The notes: generated from the letters alone by a model not told the origin. A DNA stretch of 64,000 nt from ENR-C20 sp942493145 (GCA_942493145.1 OW818679.1:2356001-2420000); one strand, 5' to 3'; shown: positions 27,914-37,939, counted from the stretch's first letter. Numbers and translations: made by a program.

Positions 27914-28468
27914 TTATTCCGTTCCTACATCATCTGCAGGCCTTTTATCGTCCTTTAATATAATGTTCGGATCCCTGGCCGTTTTTACATTGCTTACTTC
28001 CGGCGCCTTCTCCCGGTTACCGTTTTCAGCATATTTGACATCCTTTCTTACAGTCACATTTCTCTTCATGGTTTCTTCAACCTTTCTGAGAAAATCCGGC
28101 ACCATGTCGAGTACTTTATCAAGGGATGAGTTGATGTTTACCGGGAGTAGCTTTATCTGCCCGTTACCCACAACCATGAAGGCAACCGGGTTTATACTCA
28201 CACCAGCTCCGCTTCCACCTGCAAAGGGGAATTTGGAGCCATACTCCGAATCAGAATCTTCATCCCTTTCGTTCCCGGCATCCTTCGTACATGCTTTGCT
28301 GTATTCACCACCACCGGCAGCGAACCCGAATGCAACCCTTGAAATCGGTATTATTACAGATCCATCGGGAGATTCGACCGCATCACCTACTATTGTGTTG
28401 ACATCCACCATCTCCTTGATGCTCTCCATGGCTGTTGTCATTAATCCTTCTATTGGATGCTCCGCCAA
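27914..28468 (-). CDS. gerW: Sporulation protein GerW/YtfJ
   Basis: About 184 residues. The family core AEHPIEGLMTTAMESIKEMV, VDVNTIVGD, VIIPISRVAFGFAAGG and GGSGAGVSINPVAFMVV is complete. YtfJ is made in the forespore and is needed for normal germination in Bacillus subtilis. The TTG at 28466-28468 is chosen because the family similarity starts there; the frame is open for 28 more codons upstream but with a composition unlike the family. It overlaps the end of the DUF2953 gene by 86 bp, an unusually long overlap. Confidence 0.9.
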   Translation of the reverse strand: MAEHPIEGLMTTAMESIKEMVDVNTIVGDAVESPDGSVIIPISRVAFGFAAGGGEYSKACTKDAGNERDEDSDSEYGSKFPFAGGSGAGVSINPVAFMVVGNGQIKLLPVNINSSLDKVLDMVPDFLRKVEETMKRNVTVRKDVKYAENGNREKAPEVSNVKTARDPNIILKDDKRPADDVGTE

Positions 28469-29186
28469 TTGAACCACCACCGCCTTTCTCAAAACTGCTG
28501 CGATTTTCCTTTTTCTTTTCATTCTTTCGTAAGTGTTCTTCTTTATATCCATTCAGGTAAATTTTCGCCAACAATACAATAATATGAGCAATTCTCATAC
28601 GGAATATGCATTTTAGATCAACATTGAAAACGCTTTTATTGAAATTCGGTTTGATAGATACGAATTTCTCATAATTCTTAAAGTTATTTGAAAGAAAAGA
28701 TGTGATGATACCTGAAACAGACCAGAGCAGACCGCATATAATACCGGTGTGGCTTGCGTTTCCAGTTCCTTCTTCTACTTTAAGACTGAATTGATACATA
28801 ATAAGCCTTTTCCCCAGATAATTCCTCAGGTCGCATATGAAATCGTTGTTTTCCTGACAGTATTTCCTTATCATTGCGTATTTCTCAAATATCCCGGTAG
28901 GCTTCATCTTTTCCCTGCGCACACCGATAGGCTCGCCATTGCCACCCTGTTCCTTGACCAGCCTGAACTTAAGGCCACTTATCCCGATATCCACCATAGG
29001 GACTTCATATTTATAGCGGAAAATCCCCTTCATAGTATAAAAGGAAATGGAAAGGTTATCGTCATTCTCATTGCGCAAATATTCCACGGATGCCTTGATC
29101 CTGAGCCTGAGCAGTACGATGTTGGATGTGATTAATAATAGCAGAGGCAATAGATACAAATATTCCATTTTGCTATTATTACCCAT
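28383..29186 (-). CDS. DUF2953 membrane-associated protein
   Basis: 267 residues. A hydrophobic N-terminal anchor (YLYLLPLLLLITSNIVLL) precedes a DUF2953-type body ending in an amphipathic LAKIYLNGYKEEH segment. DUF2953 genes often stand next to gerW and scpAB in sporulating Firmicutes. The last 50 or so residues are rich in Gly, Ser, Asn and Arg and overlap gerW in another frame, so they look like read-through rather than a conserved domain. No Shine-Dalgarno is obvious; ATG 29168 is an alternative start. Confidence 0.75.
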   Translation of the reverse strand: MGNNSKMEYLYLLPLLLLITSNIVLLRLRIKASVEYLRNENDDNLSISFYTMKGIFRYKYEVPMVDIGISGLKFRLVKEQGGNGEPIGVRREKMKPTGIFEKYAMIRKYCQENNDFICDLRNYLGKRLIMYQFSLKVEEGTGNASHTGIICGLLWSVSGIITSFLSNNFKNYEKFVSIKPNFNKSVFNVDLKCIFRMRIAHIIVLLAKIYLNGYKEEHLRKNEKKKENRSSFEKGGGGSIGGASNRRINDNSHGEHQGDGGCQHNSR

Positions 29187-29230
29187 TTATGCAATTTTAT
29201 TTTACCGTTTTTGATTGATGATGAAAGGAA

Positions 29231-29755
29231 TTATGGCTGGAGTTCATTCAACTCCAGTATTGGAAGGTCTGCAAGCGACTTGAAGCCGAAGCTCCTCAGG
29301 AATTCTTCGGTAACTTCATACAGTATGGGTTTCCCCGGGGTATCCATCCTTCCAGCTTCTCTTACCAGGTTGCGTTCCAGCAATCTTGATATCGCGCTGT
29401 CAGAGCTGACTCCCCTTATCTGTTCGATCCTGCCCCTTGTCGCAGGTTGGTTATATGCTATTATTGCAAGGGTTTCGAAGGCAGCCTGAGATAATGCCTG
29501 CTTCTGCCTCGGCTCCATCAGCTTCCTGATGTACTCGAAATGCTCGAATCTGGTGCAGAGCTGATAACAGCCATCAATCTCCCTCATCGTTATCCCTCTT
29601 TTGGAAGTCTGGTAATTCATGATCATATTGCCCAGTAAGAGCCTCATTGACTTCCTGTCTATCTCAAGAATCTCTGAAAGCTTTTCAAGGGATACCGGAT
29701 CACCTGCAGCAAAAAGCAGGCCTTCTACTACAGCTTCTATTTCCTTGATCTCCAT
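29231..29755 (-). CDS. scpB: Segregation and condensation protein B
   Basis: 174 residues, the usual ScpB length, with two winged-helix domains and the motifs VEGLLFAAGDPVS, ALSQAAFETLAIIAYNQP and RGVSSDSAISRLLERNLV. ScpB dimers bind ScpA and SMC in the condensin complex that compacts the chromosome. GGAGA lies about 7 nt upstream. Downstream of scpA in the same orientation with a 58-bp gap. Confidence 0.95.
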   Translation of the reverse strand: MEIKEIEAVVEGLLFAAGDPVSLEKLSEILEIDRKSMRLLLGNMIMNYQTSKRGITMREIDGCYQLCTRFEHFEYIRKLMEPRQKQALSQAAFETLAIIAYNQPATRGRIEQIRGVSSDSAISRLLERNLVREAGRMDTPGKPILYEVTEEFLRSFGFKSLADLPILELNELQP

Positions 29756-29813
29756 TTCCCCATCTCCTTCAGTTTTTTCAAATGCTTATCTATGATACAT
29801 CACTTATATAGTG

Positions 29814-30611
29814 CTAAACATCAGCAGCCTGGGACGATTCCGAGAATTCTTCATCCGTAACCATACCCAAATTGTTCCTGTAAACCAATATGTCAGAAAA
29901 CTGCTTTTTCTGCTCCAGTCTGACTTTTTTAAGCTTTGCAAGCTCAAGGATAGCCATAAACCCTGTCACAACATCCAACTTGGATCTGCGCCCGAATGAA
30001 AAAAACTCCGAGAACTTGAAAAATGCCCTGTTTATAAGTTCGGATGTGATTTCCCTCATCTTGCTTCTCAGGGATACCTTTTCGTGTTGGATTATCTGGT
30101 TCATACCGCTCACATTGGGATTCACCTTTTTACGATTCCTCTCCAGAAGCGCCATATATACTGTCTTGAGCTGGTCAATCGACAATTCGATGGTTTCATC
30201 CGCCCTGGTGAACTGGATAGCCTCGGGCAGCTTGTAAATAAGTTTTGCCCATTCGGCCTCCCTGTCTTTCAGTGAAAACGAAAACTCCTTAAATTTCCTG
30301 TACTCAAGCAGCCTCATGACCAGCTCTTCCCTTGGGTCAGTCTCGTCCTGCTGGGCCTCCTTCTTTTGAGGCAGCAGCATCCTGGACTTGATATGAAGGA
30401 GTGTGGACGCCATAACGAGAAATTCGCTGGCAACCTCCATGTCAAGCTCCTGCATATCGAAGAGGTATTCCATGTACTGATCGGTTATGATATTTATAGG
30501 GATGTCATAAATATTGACCTTGTTCTCCTCGATAAGGTGGAACAGAAGGTCGAAAGGGCCTTCGAAATTCTGTATTCTGATGGTACAGGCCTTTGTCAAG
30601 ACGCTTTCCAA
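29814..30611 (-). CDS. scpA: Segregation and condensation protein A
   Basis: 265 residues, ScpA kleisin of the SMC complex, with the N-terminal FEGPFDLLFHLIEENKV signature, YMEYLFDMQELDMEVASEFL, ATLLHIKSRMLLP, and a C-terminal winged helix. It bridges SMC heads and ScpB. The start is a TTG at 30609-30611 with GGGGGG 9 nt upstream; no ATG is available nearby. Pair with scpB. Confidence 0.95.
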   Translation of the reverse strand: MESVLTKACTIRIQNFEGPFDLLFHLIEENKVNIYDIPINIITDQYMEYLFDMQELDMEVASEFLVMASTLLHIKSRMLLPQKKEAQQDETDPREELVMRLLEYRKFKEFSFSLKDREAEWAKLIYKLPEAIQFTRADETIELSIDQLKTVYMALLERNRKKVNPNVSGMNQIIQHEKVSLRSKMREITSELINRAFFKFSEFFSFGRRSKLDVVTGFMAILELAKLKKVRLEQKKQFSDILVYRNNLGMVTDEEFSESSQAADV

Positions 30612-30665
30612 TTACATGTGCCCCCCGTTTTTCATTATTGCTTATCAGTCGCTTCTTAATATTGC

Positions 30666-31655
30666 TTACCAGTCGATCTTCATAGCCTTGCGTACTTCAA
30701 CCATCGTCGCTGCGGCAGCTATACGCGCATTGGCATTGCCCTGCTCCACGACTTCCCTGATATAGCCTGGGCGCTGCAATATCCCTTGTCTTTTCTCATA
30801 CATCGGTGAAAGATACTCGTTCACCTTTGCCGCCAGGTTCTTTTTACACTGTACGCATCCGATTTTCCCTGCTTTACAGTCACTCTCTATGGATGGCACT
30901 TCAATTTCGTTGAATACCTTGTGGAAGGCATAAACTGCACATATATCGGGATGACCGGGATCATCCTTCCTGATCCTTGCCGGATCTGTTATCATTGACA
31001 TAACCTTTTTCCTGACTGTCTCAGGATCGTCGGCAAGTGCAATGGTATTTCCATAGCTCTTGCTCATCTTTCTTCCATCGGTTCCGGGAAGCACCTTTGC
31101 CTTGGTCAGCAGTGATTTCGGCTCGGGGAACACCTCTCCGAACAGGCTGTTGAAACGTCTGGCTATTTCCCTGGTCAATTCAACGTGTGGTATCTGGTCT
31201 TCCCCTACTGGAACTGCATCCGCCCTGTAAATAAGGATATCTGCTGCCTGGAGGTTCGGGTATCCGAGGAAGCCATAGGTCATAATATTCTTATCCTTCA
31301 TCTGAGCTATCTGGTCCTTGTAGGTAGGACAACGGAAAAGCCACGAAAGAGGAGTTGTCATGGAAAACAGCAAATGCAGCTCTGCATGTTCCTTCACCGC
31401 AGACTGCAGGAAAATGTCACATTTATCGGGATCAAGCCCGGCACTCAAGTAATCCACTACCAGGCTGTCAATATTTGATTTTATTTCCGAGGTGTCTTCA
31501 TAACCCGTTGTAAGGGCATGCCAGTCTGCAATGAAAAATAAGCATTTATATTCATTCTGAAGCTTTACAAAATTCTCAAGTGCACCGAAATAATTCCCAA
31601 GATGCAATGCCCCGGTGGGCCTCATTCCGCTTAGTATCGTACCTTTAACAGCCAT
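30666..31655 (-). CDS. trpS: Tryptophanyl-tRNA synthetase
   Basis: About 329 residues, class Ic synthetase. GALHLGNYFGAL is the HIGH-type signature, GRKMSKSYGN the KMSKS loop; DWHALTT and PVGEDQIPHVELTREI are family segments. It charges the tRNA-Trp, one copy of which is encoded at 45613. The ATG at 31655 is preferred on similarity; a GTG at 31667 lies too close to the AGGAG. A consensus promoter is seen upstream, and no T-box leader was found. Confidence 0.96.
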   Translation of the reverse strand: MAVKGTILSGMRPTGALHLGNYFGALENFVKLQNEYKCLFFIADWHALTTGYEDTSEIKSNIDSLVVDYLSAGLDPDKCDIFLQSAVKEHAELHLLFSMTTPLSWLFRCPTYKDQIAQMKDKNIMTYGFLGYPNLQAADILIYRADAVPVGEDQIPHVELTREIARRFNSLFGEVFPEPKSLLTKAKVLPGTDGRKMSKSYGNTIALADDPETVRKKVMSMITDPARIRKDDPGHPDICAVYAFHKVFNEIEVPSIESDCKAGKIGCVQCKKNLAAKVNEYLSPMYEKRQGILQRPGYIREVVEQGNANARIAAAATMVEVRKAMKIDW

Positions 31656-31752
31656 CTGCGTGTTCACTCTCCTGTTTCTTTCGTTTTATCAATACCGACC
31701 TGCAGTTTATCTATACCATCCTGCGGTTTTGTCCTGAATCTATATCTATATA

Positions 31753-31781
31753 ATTCTAATTTCGATTATTGCCATTGTCAA
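31753..31781 (-). promoter_or_regulatory. Promoter of trpS
   Basis: On the minus strand, TTGACA (31781-31776) and TAGAAT (31758-31753) are 17 bp apart, about 85 bp before the trpS start codon. Confidence 0.7.
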
Positions 31782-31788
31782 CAGAATG

Positions 31789-32463
31789 TCATATGAAAAG
31801 TCTGACCACCGGCTCGGCAATAATAAGCATGAGGTCCCTTAATGGGCTTGTTACAGCATTGAGAACTGACGAAAACTGAGAGGGGAATACAAACAGTATT
31901 ATCAGGAAAACAATTCCTGCATACCTTTCATACTGCATCATTTTAAAATAAAGTTTTGTGGGTAGTATGCCCGTCAGTATTTTGGATCCATCCAGCGGCG
32001 GCATGGGGAAAAGGTTGAAAACAGCCAGGTTCACGTTAGCATAGAGGAATAAAATGCTAAGATTGAATATGATCATCCTGTAGTCCAATTCACCCAGAGA
32101 TACACCGTAATATTTCAAACCGATGTATGCAACCGGAAAGGCAGCCAGAAAAGCAAGAAGGAGGTTGGACAGCGGTCCGGCTATGCTCACAAGCATTGTA
32201 CCTGCTTTGTGCTTCTTATAATACATTGGGTTTATTGGAACAGGCTTAGCCCATCCGAAGCCTGCTCCGAATAAGCTCGAAGCCACCATCATAATGGTGC
32301 CAATGGGATCAAGATGCTTCAAAGGGTTCAGTGTAAGCCTGCCCATCTGTTTAGCTGTAGGGTCTCCAAGTCGATAGGACACATATCCATGAGAAACCTC
32401 ATGTATTGTCAGAGAAACGAGCACAACCACCGCTATATAAACATAGTGCATGATATCCGACAT
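31789..32463 (-). CDS. Site-2 protease family membrane metallopeptidase
   Basis: 224 residues with five or six hydrophobic segments. HEVSHGYVSYRLGDPTAKQMG near the N-terminus holds the zinc motif, and NLFPMPPLDGSKIL near residue 140 supplies the second site with the metal-binding Asp. This is the short, PDZ-less M50/YwhC-type family common in Firmicutes. The substrate is unknown. AAAGGAG precedes the ATG by about 9 nt. Confidence 0.88.
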   Translation of the reverse strand: MSDIMHYVYIAVVVLVSLTIHEVSHGYVSYRLGDPTAKQMGRLTLNPLKHLDPIGTIMMVASSLFGAGFGWAKPVPINPMYYKKHKAGTMLVSIAGPLSNLLLAFLAAFPVAYIGLKYYGVSLGELDYRMIIFNLSILFLYANVNLAVFNLFPMPPLDGSKILTGILPTKLYFKMMQYERYAGIVFLIILFVFPSQFSSVLNAVTSPLRDLMLIIAEPVVRLFI

Positions 32464-32755
32464 TATTTAATCTCCTTTAGTAAAAGCAAGAACATTTTAT
32501 TATGTTGCATATTTTAATCGTCCATTATTTAATTATTACATCATATAGTACAAAAATGTCTGCAGTGCAATTATTATATCAGAAGCCCATGGAAATGTCT
32601 CCAGTTAACATCAGGTTTCACTCTTATGGATTTTTCAAAAGAAGCATGCACTGCGTAATAAAAATACAGGCCCAAAGCGCCGGATAAATTCATTCCGACA
32701 GCTTAATGCCTGTATGTGAGTAACCAGATTTATCGTATATTACAGAGCTTCATTT

Positions 32756-33766
32756 TTACAACTGTTTCCATCGGATAAAGCAATCGCACTCCTTAAGAAT
32801 TTCGTCTAACGGTCTTTCACCTTTATCTGAAGTCGAAGCCGCTACGGGCTTGGATCCAGTTTCCGACCTGCTTTCTATTTTAGGGTCAGTGGACTGATTC
32901 GCTTTAATCTCGTGAAGTGCTCTAAGAAGGTGACCACGGCAGTTGTAGTCAAGCAGAACAGTATCCTCGCGCATGGTGATTTCTCCACGCAGGTAGGTGG
33001 GGATATGCAGTATATCTCGCTCGTTTGCCACAAATGGTTCCATTTTGTCTATTTGCACCTCAACGGAGCCGGAATAAACCACAAACAGGTTGTCATGCGG
33101 GTTGGTCTCGTCCCATGAGAGGCTTAAGCCTTTCTTCATCCGCAGCTGCCATACTTCTATGTTGCCATAGGTCTCATGTTTTGCAAGCTTCTGCAGAAAC
33201 GAAATACCGTCCAAATCGAAGCGGTTGATAGCAAAGTCGTAGGTGCGGATATAAGGGGAATCATTCTTGTCGAGATCAATCAATACGGGTTTATAATTAT
33301 ACCACACCGATCCGGTGCGCTTGTTGATACTTTCCATAAATTGGGGATCGTTGAATCTTTCGGGATAATAGTAACGTAAACGGTGTGCCTGAAGTATTCC
33401 CTCGTTCATTCGGATCCCCTGGAAAAGCTCGCGCCAGATGGTACCCTCCTCAAGATAACGGAAGCCATGTGATACATATGGTGGAACAAATACCATGTCA
33501 CCCTTTACTGTGTGAATACGCTTACCATCGAGCCAGCATTCAACACTCCCCTTATCTATAAGGAACAGTTCTACTCCGCGGTCGTGCTCATGGTAGGGTA
33601 CCTCATCGTTCGTATGATATACGGTGTCGCTAATTTCCTGGCTTTCGAACGGGCCGGAGGCTTCAACATAATAATTTATGTAGCTGGGGCTCTTTTCATC
33701 GTACTCTTCAAATTTGCCAAGATAGTCTTCAGGTTTGATATGGACGCGCTTAGTAACATACTTCAT
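32756..33766 (-). CDS. Bicupin-type protein, unknown function
   Basis: About 336 residues with two cupin barrels. The first (about 70-135) has a metal-binding pattern YHEHDRGVELFLI and a later SHGF histidine; the second (about 220-285, NLFVVYSGSVEVQ) lacks most of these ligands. The C-terminus has a Ser/Thr-rich linker and a short helix. GGGGG lies 9 nt before the ATG at 33766; the open frame goes 18 codons further. Bicupins can be dioxygenases, isomerases or ligand sensors. The divergent MFS transporter next door could be functionally linked, which is only a guess. Confidence 0.65.
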   Translation of the reverse strand: MKYVTKRVHIKPEDYLGKFEEYDEKSPSYINYYVEASGPFESQEISDTVYHTNDEVPYHEHDRGVELFLIDKGSVECWLDGKRIHTVKGDMVFVPPYVSHGFRYLEEGTIWRELFQGIRMNEGILQAHRLRYYYPERFNDPQFMESINKRTGSVWYNYKPVLIDLDKNDSPYIRTYDFAINRFDLDGISFLQKLAKHETYGNIEVWQLRMKKGLSLSWDETNPHDNLFVVYSGSVEVQIDKMEPFVANERDILHIPTYLRGEITMREDTVLLDYNCRGHLLRALHEIKANQSTDPKIESRSETGSKPVAASTSDKGERPLDEILKECDCFIRWKQL

Positions 33767-33989
33767 AGGATAATACCCCCAGCTTTTTATTTTAATCCAT
33801 CCCAAAACAAAATCAGACAACAGTGATAATTTACAATTGTTTATATTATACTGCCTGCAATTATATTTTAATTGTACGAATCGGAAATGTATTTAGAAGC
33901 TGCCGAACAAATTGTGCAACAAAATGATGGCCCATTTTTACAATGCTTTGATAAAACTATCTGCTATACTTTACTTTGGAGGAATATAA

Positions 33990-35237
33990 ATGAGTGTTGA
34001 ATATCCACAGTCGTCACAAGTGTATGTCAATCACACTATCTGGAACAGAGGCTTTATTATTCTGACATTATCCAATATGTTGTTTTTTATGTTGTTTGAG
34101 ATGTTTCTGCCGGTCTTGCCATTATATGTGGTTAGTTTAGGTGCAAATTCCACTCAAATGGGATTGGTAATGGGAATTTTCATGTTTTCTGCAATATTTG
34201 TCCGCATGTTTACAAGCCTTATGGCCCAGAAAATTAACAAGAAATATCTTCTTATTATAGGAGTTTCACTCTGCATGATTATGAGCGGAAGTTATTTTTG
34301 GGCTTCTGGTATTTTTATGATTTTACTTGTACGCCTTATTCACGGATTCGGATTTGGCATCGCATCGACATTCTATAACACAATTGCCGCCGACCAGATC
34401 CCTCCCGATCGTATAGGGGAAGGTATGAGTTATTTCGGGGTTGGGGAAATGATTGCGATTTCCATCGCACCTCTATTGGGAGTTTTGCTCCTGAATATTT
34501 CCGGCTTCAAAAACTTTTTCAATACCAGTGCTTTTATAATGCTGCTTGTATTGATTATGGTTTTGTTTATTCCCAAAAAACCGCTATCATCTGTTCTGGT
34601 TCAACAATTGCCAAATAACGATAACGGAAATCAAAATCGATTTAAGTTCCAATTATTTGAGAAACAAGTATTGTTCCAATCATTATTAGGCTTACTGTCG
34701 GGGATAGTTGCCGGTGGAATTATGTCTTTCTCGGCTTTATATGCCATAGAACAAGGTTTTTCAAACATTGCATGGTTTTTTTTCACAATTGCTATCGCCA
34801 ATGTTTTGGTTCGTCTGGTAACAGGTAAGTTGTTTGATAAGAAAGGTCCGGGTTTTGTTCTCATACCCGCATCTGTATCCTGTATAATTGCCTTAATCAT
34901 TTTAACCTGTGCCCGAACGGAGGTGCATTTTATCTTTGCAGCATTTTTTTACGGGATAGGCTATGGATGTATCTTTCCCAATCTAATGGCTTGGTGTGTT
35001 ACCCTTGTGGGTGCTGAAAGATCTGAGAGTGCCATTGCATCCTTCTTAAACTCCTTTGACATGGGAGTCGCCTCAGGTTCCCTGATATTAGGGATTATCG
35101 CCGGAGCAATGCTTTATAAAACAATGTATCTGATTTCAATTCTTGCCTATGTCTTATTCATTTCCTTATACTTTGGGCGTAAGGTCTTCAATACAACAAA
35201 AGATACTATGGGCAGAGAACATCCAGATCTTTCCTGA
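33990..35237 (+). CDS. MFS transporter, drug/solute efflux type
   Basis: 415 residues with about 12 hydrophobic segments and the two-halves structure of the major facilitator superfamily, including GFGFGIASTFYNTIAADQIPP, which resembles the loop of drug:H+ antiporters. The substrate is unknown. GGAGG lies 7 nt upstream. Codons are AT-rich compared with neighbours. It is divergent from the bicupin gene with 220 bp between, so shared regulation is possible. Confidence 0.8.
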   Translation: MSVEYPQSSQVYVNHTIWNRGFIILTLSNMLFFMLFEMFLPVLPLYVVSLGANSTQMGLVMGIFMFSAIFVRMFTSLMAQKINKKYLLIIGVSLCMIMSGSYFWASGIFMILLVRLIHGFGFGIASTFYNTIAADQIPPDRIGEGMSYFGVGEMIAISIAPLLGVLLLNISGFKNFFNTSAFIMLLVLIMVLFIPKKPLSSVLVQQLPNNDNGNQNRFKFQLFEKQVLFQSLLGLLSGIVAGGIMSFSALYAIEQGFSNIAWFFFTIAIANVLVRLVTGKLFDKKGPGFVLIPASVSCIIALIILTCARTEVHFIFAAFFYGIGYGCIFPNLMAWCVTLVGAERSESAIASFLNSFDMGVASGSLILGIIAGAMLYKTMYLISILAYVLFISLYFGRKVFNTTKDTMGREHPDLS

Positions 35238-35265
35238 TATCTGCCTCTTCCCGATTATATGCCCC

Positions 35266-36486
35266 TTACCGGCCTATCGAAAACCAATCCCCCATCATCC
35301 TGAAGAAAAGCTTCACAAAGGTCGCCTTGGGCACATCTATGGCGGCAACCAATTCAGCTTTGCCAACTTCCCTGCCCTCAATTGTAAATGTGACTATTCC
35401 AATTATCTCTCCGGCTTTGACCGGGGACGTCAAATCAGGTACCATTGAAACCGTCCGATCCAGTTTATCCTTTTGGCCCTTCTTTAAAAGCAGCTTCACA
35501 TCATCCTTGTAAATGGCCATAACAGTTCTTGAAAAGCCTTTTTTGACCTCGACGTCCTGCACTTCTTCTCCCTTGCTGTTTACGACCACAGACTCGTAAT
35601 TGGCAAAGCCATAGTCAAGAAGCTTTCTGGCTTCGGCAAACCTGGTGTTGGAATCCGTCTCACCAAGGACAATGGAAATCATTATCAGGTTGCTTCTTTC
35701 GGCAGATGCCGCCAGACAGTGTCCTGCTTTTTGAGTAAAACCGGTTTTTAATCCGGTGGAGCCATTGTAAAAACGTATGAGTTTGTTGGTATTATCAAGA
35801 GATACGGCTTTTTTCCCGGCTACGTTTTCCCTGAAAGAGGAATGCCAGGTCTTTGTGTATTCGGTTATGGTGGGATGCTTTGTCAGAAGCTCACGTGACA
35901 TGACTGCAATATCGTATGCAGTGCTGTAATGTCCTTCATCAGTCAATCCCGTGCAATCAAGAAAAGCAGTGTCAACCATACCGAGTTCAGCGGCCTTTTC
36001 ATTCATAAGATTAACAAAGGTCTCTTCGCTTCCGGCAACCGTTTCTGCAAGGGCAACCGTGGCATCGTTGGCTGAATGAATGGCGACTGCCTTCATAAGC
36101 TCATCCACCGAGAAAACCTCACCAGGCTCCAGCCAGACCTGTGAGCCCCCCATACTCCATGAATGCTCGCTGATGGTAACCTGAGTATCGAAAGCTATTT
36201 TACCAGAATCTATAGCCTCCATTATCAAAAGCATTGACATGACTTTTGTGACACTTGCTATCGGAAGCTTGGTATGACTATCTTTTTCCAGCAGCACATT
36301 CCCGGAAGTACCGTCAACCAGAATGGCTCCCTTTGCCTTAAGGTTCATCACATTGGTATTGTCCGCAATTTTATTAACAGCTGCTTCCACAGCTGCATCA
36401 TCGGCTGCAGCTGAAGCCGGCATGGCAATAATAGAAGACGATACAATAAAAACTGCAAGGCAAATGACAAACGCCTTTTTGAACAT
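35266..36486 (-). CDS. dacF: D-alanyl-D-alanine carboxypeptidase (PBP5/DacF type)
   Basis: About 406 residues. A signal peptide (FVICLAVFIVSSSIIAMPASA) is followed by an S11 peptidase domain with SVTK, SAN and KTG active-site motifs (LPIASVTKVMSM, HSANDATVAL, GLKTGFTQKAG), then a beta domain and a C-terminal amphipathic anchor. It trims peptidoglycan pentapeptides; DacF-type genes are often expressed in the forespore. GAGGGG lies 10 nt before the ATG at 36486. It follows pdp, but a gap of 130 bp separates them. Confidence 0.92.
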   Translation of the reverse strand: MFKKAFVICLAVFIVSSSIIAMPASAAADDAAVEAAVNKIADNTNVMNLKAKGAILVDGTSGNVLLEKDSHTKLPIASVTKVMSMLLIMEAIDSGKIAFDTQVTISEHSWSMGGSQVWLEPGEVFSVDELMKAVAIHSANDATVALAETVAGSEETFVNLMNEKAAELGMVDTAFLDCTGLTDEGHYSTAYDIAVMSRELLTKHPTITEYTKTWHSSFRENVAGKKAVSLDNTNKLIRFYNGSTGLKTGFTQKAGHCLAASAERSNLIMISIVLGETDSNTRFAEARKLLDYGFANYESVVVNSKGEEVQDVEVKKGFSRTVMAIYKDDVKLLLKKGQKDKLDRTVSMVPDLTSPVKAGEIIGIVTFTIEGREVGKAELVAAIDVPKATFVKLFFRMMGDWFSIGR

Positions 36487-36616
36487 AAAGAAAACACCCC
36501 TCGCCATCACTTACTTGAAAGCCCTAATTATTGTTATGCCGTATAATGGTTTCATATTCAGTGATGGCGAAATTTTGTCCAATGGAATAGTAGGTGCGTG
36601 GGGATTGAAATATTAC

Positions 36617-37939
36617 CTAGTATTTGATTATCTTGTCATAGCTGACATAGGCCAGTATAAGAGGTCTTGGCATTGGCGGCTCTTTATCGAGTGAAACTGC
36701 ATCCAGGATAACTTCCCTGGCTTCATCCAGCTTTCCCTTGCGGTTGGTGTATAGCCTGGCAATGGGATCACCCTTGCAAACCCACATCCCTGGTTTCTTT
36801 AATAGAATAATACCTGCAGAATGATCGATATCGCTCTCTTTGGTTTCCCTTCCCGCGCCAAGGATCAGCGAGGCTGTTCCAAGGGAATCCGTCCTGACGG
36901 ATTTGACATAACCATCAGAGAGTGACAATACATCAAAAGTGATACCCGCCGGTGGACCGAACATTTCCGAAGCATCATCGCTGAAAACCCCGCCCTGGGC
37001 TTCAACCATTTCTGCAAATTTGCGCAGTGCACTGCCGTCCTTTATTTTGCTTGCCGCAAGCTCCCTGCAATAATCCCGGTCTCCGATCCCCGCCAGTTCA
37101 AGCATACCCGCCGCAAGTTCGAGGGCTACGGTTTCAAAGTCGGAAGGTCCATTTCCCTTCATGGTATCCATCGCCTCTATCACCTCAAGAGAATTGCCTA
37201 TTGCATTTCCCAGTGGGATATCCATGTCGGTTATCAGTGCTGCCGTGTTCCTTCCGACACGATGGCCGATGGACACCATTTCTGACGCCAGCTCTATCGA
37301 TTCGTCCAGTGTCTTCATGAAAGCCCCGCTGCCGGTTTTGACATCCAGCAGGATACGGTCGGCACCCGAAGCGATTTTTTTACTCATTATACTACTGGCT
37401 ATGAGCGGTATGCAGTTTATAGTTGCTGTAACGTCCCTCAAGGCATATAATTTCTTGTCGGCAGGCGCCAGATTCCCAGTCTGCCCGGCAACTGCAATAC
37501 CTATCCGCGTTACGTTGGAAACGAACTCCTCGTTGGTCAGCGAAGTCCTGAGCCCTTTTATTGATTCCAGCTTGTCGATGGTACCCCCGGTATGTCCCAG
37601 ACCCCTGCCAGACATCTTGGCAACGGGTATCCCACAGGCCGCAACTACAGGTGCGGTCACGAGGGTGGTCTTGTCACCTACCCCTCCAGTGCTGTGTTTG
37701 TCTACCTTAATTCCTTTTATAGGGCTCAGGTCGATATTGTCGCCCGAACCCGCCATAAGCCCGGTCAGATCTGCGGTTTCCCTGCGGTTCATCCCCCGTA
37801 TGAAGATTGCCATGAGCAATGCAGCCGCCTGGTAATCCGGTATGCTTCCCTTGGAGTAGCCGGATATGAAGAATTCCAGCTCATCATAGGTCAGTTCCCT
37901 ACCATCCCTCTTGGCTTCAATGATCTCATACATCCTCAT
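36617..37939 (-). CDS. pdp: Pyrimidine-nucleoside phosphorylase
   Basis: 440 residues of the thymidine/pyrimidine phosphorylase family. The signature KHSTGGVGDKTTLVTAPVVA and SGRGLGHTGGTIDKLES are complete, as is the C-terminal domain with GDPIARLYTN. It cleaves uridine, thymidine or deoxyuridine to base and (deoxy)ribose 1-phosphate, which deoB next door converts to the 5-phosphate. Its ATG overlaps the deoB stop by 4 bp (ATGA), so the two are translated together. Confidence 0.95.
   Translation of the reverse strand: MRMYEIIEAKRDGRELTYDELEFFISGYSKGSIPDYQAAALLMAIFIRGMNRRETADLTGLMAGSGDNIDLSPIKGIKVDKHSTGGVGDKTTLVTAPVVAACGIPVAKMSGRGLGHTGGTIDKLESIKGLRTSLTNEEFVSNVTRIGIAVAGQTGNLAPADKKLYALRDVTATINCIPLIASSIMSKKIASGADRILLDVKTGSGAFMKTLDESIELASEMVSIGHRVGRNTAALITDMDIPLGNAIGNSLEVIEAMDTMKGNGPSDFETVALELAAGMLELAGIGDRDYCRELAASKIKDGSALRKFAEMVEAQGGVFSDDASEMFGPPAGITFDVLSLSDGYVKSVRTDSLGTASLILGAGRETKESDIDHSAGIILLKKPGMWVCKGDPIARLYTNRKGKLDEAREVILDAVSLDKEPPMPRPLILAYVSYDKIIKY

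Noticed and set aside
31668..31788. T-box leader before trpS
   Set aside because: The short leader lacks a T-box core sequence and antiterminator fold; only an ordinary promoter is seen.
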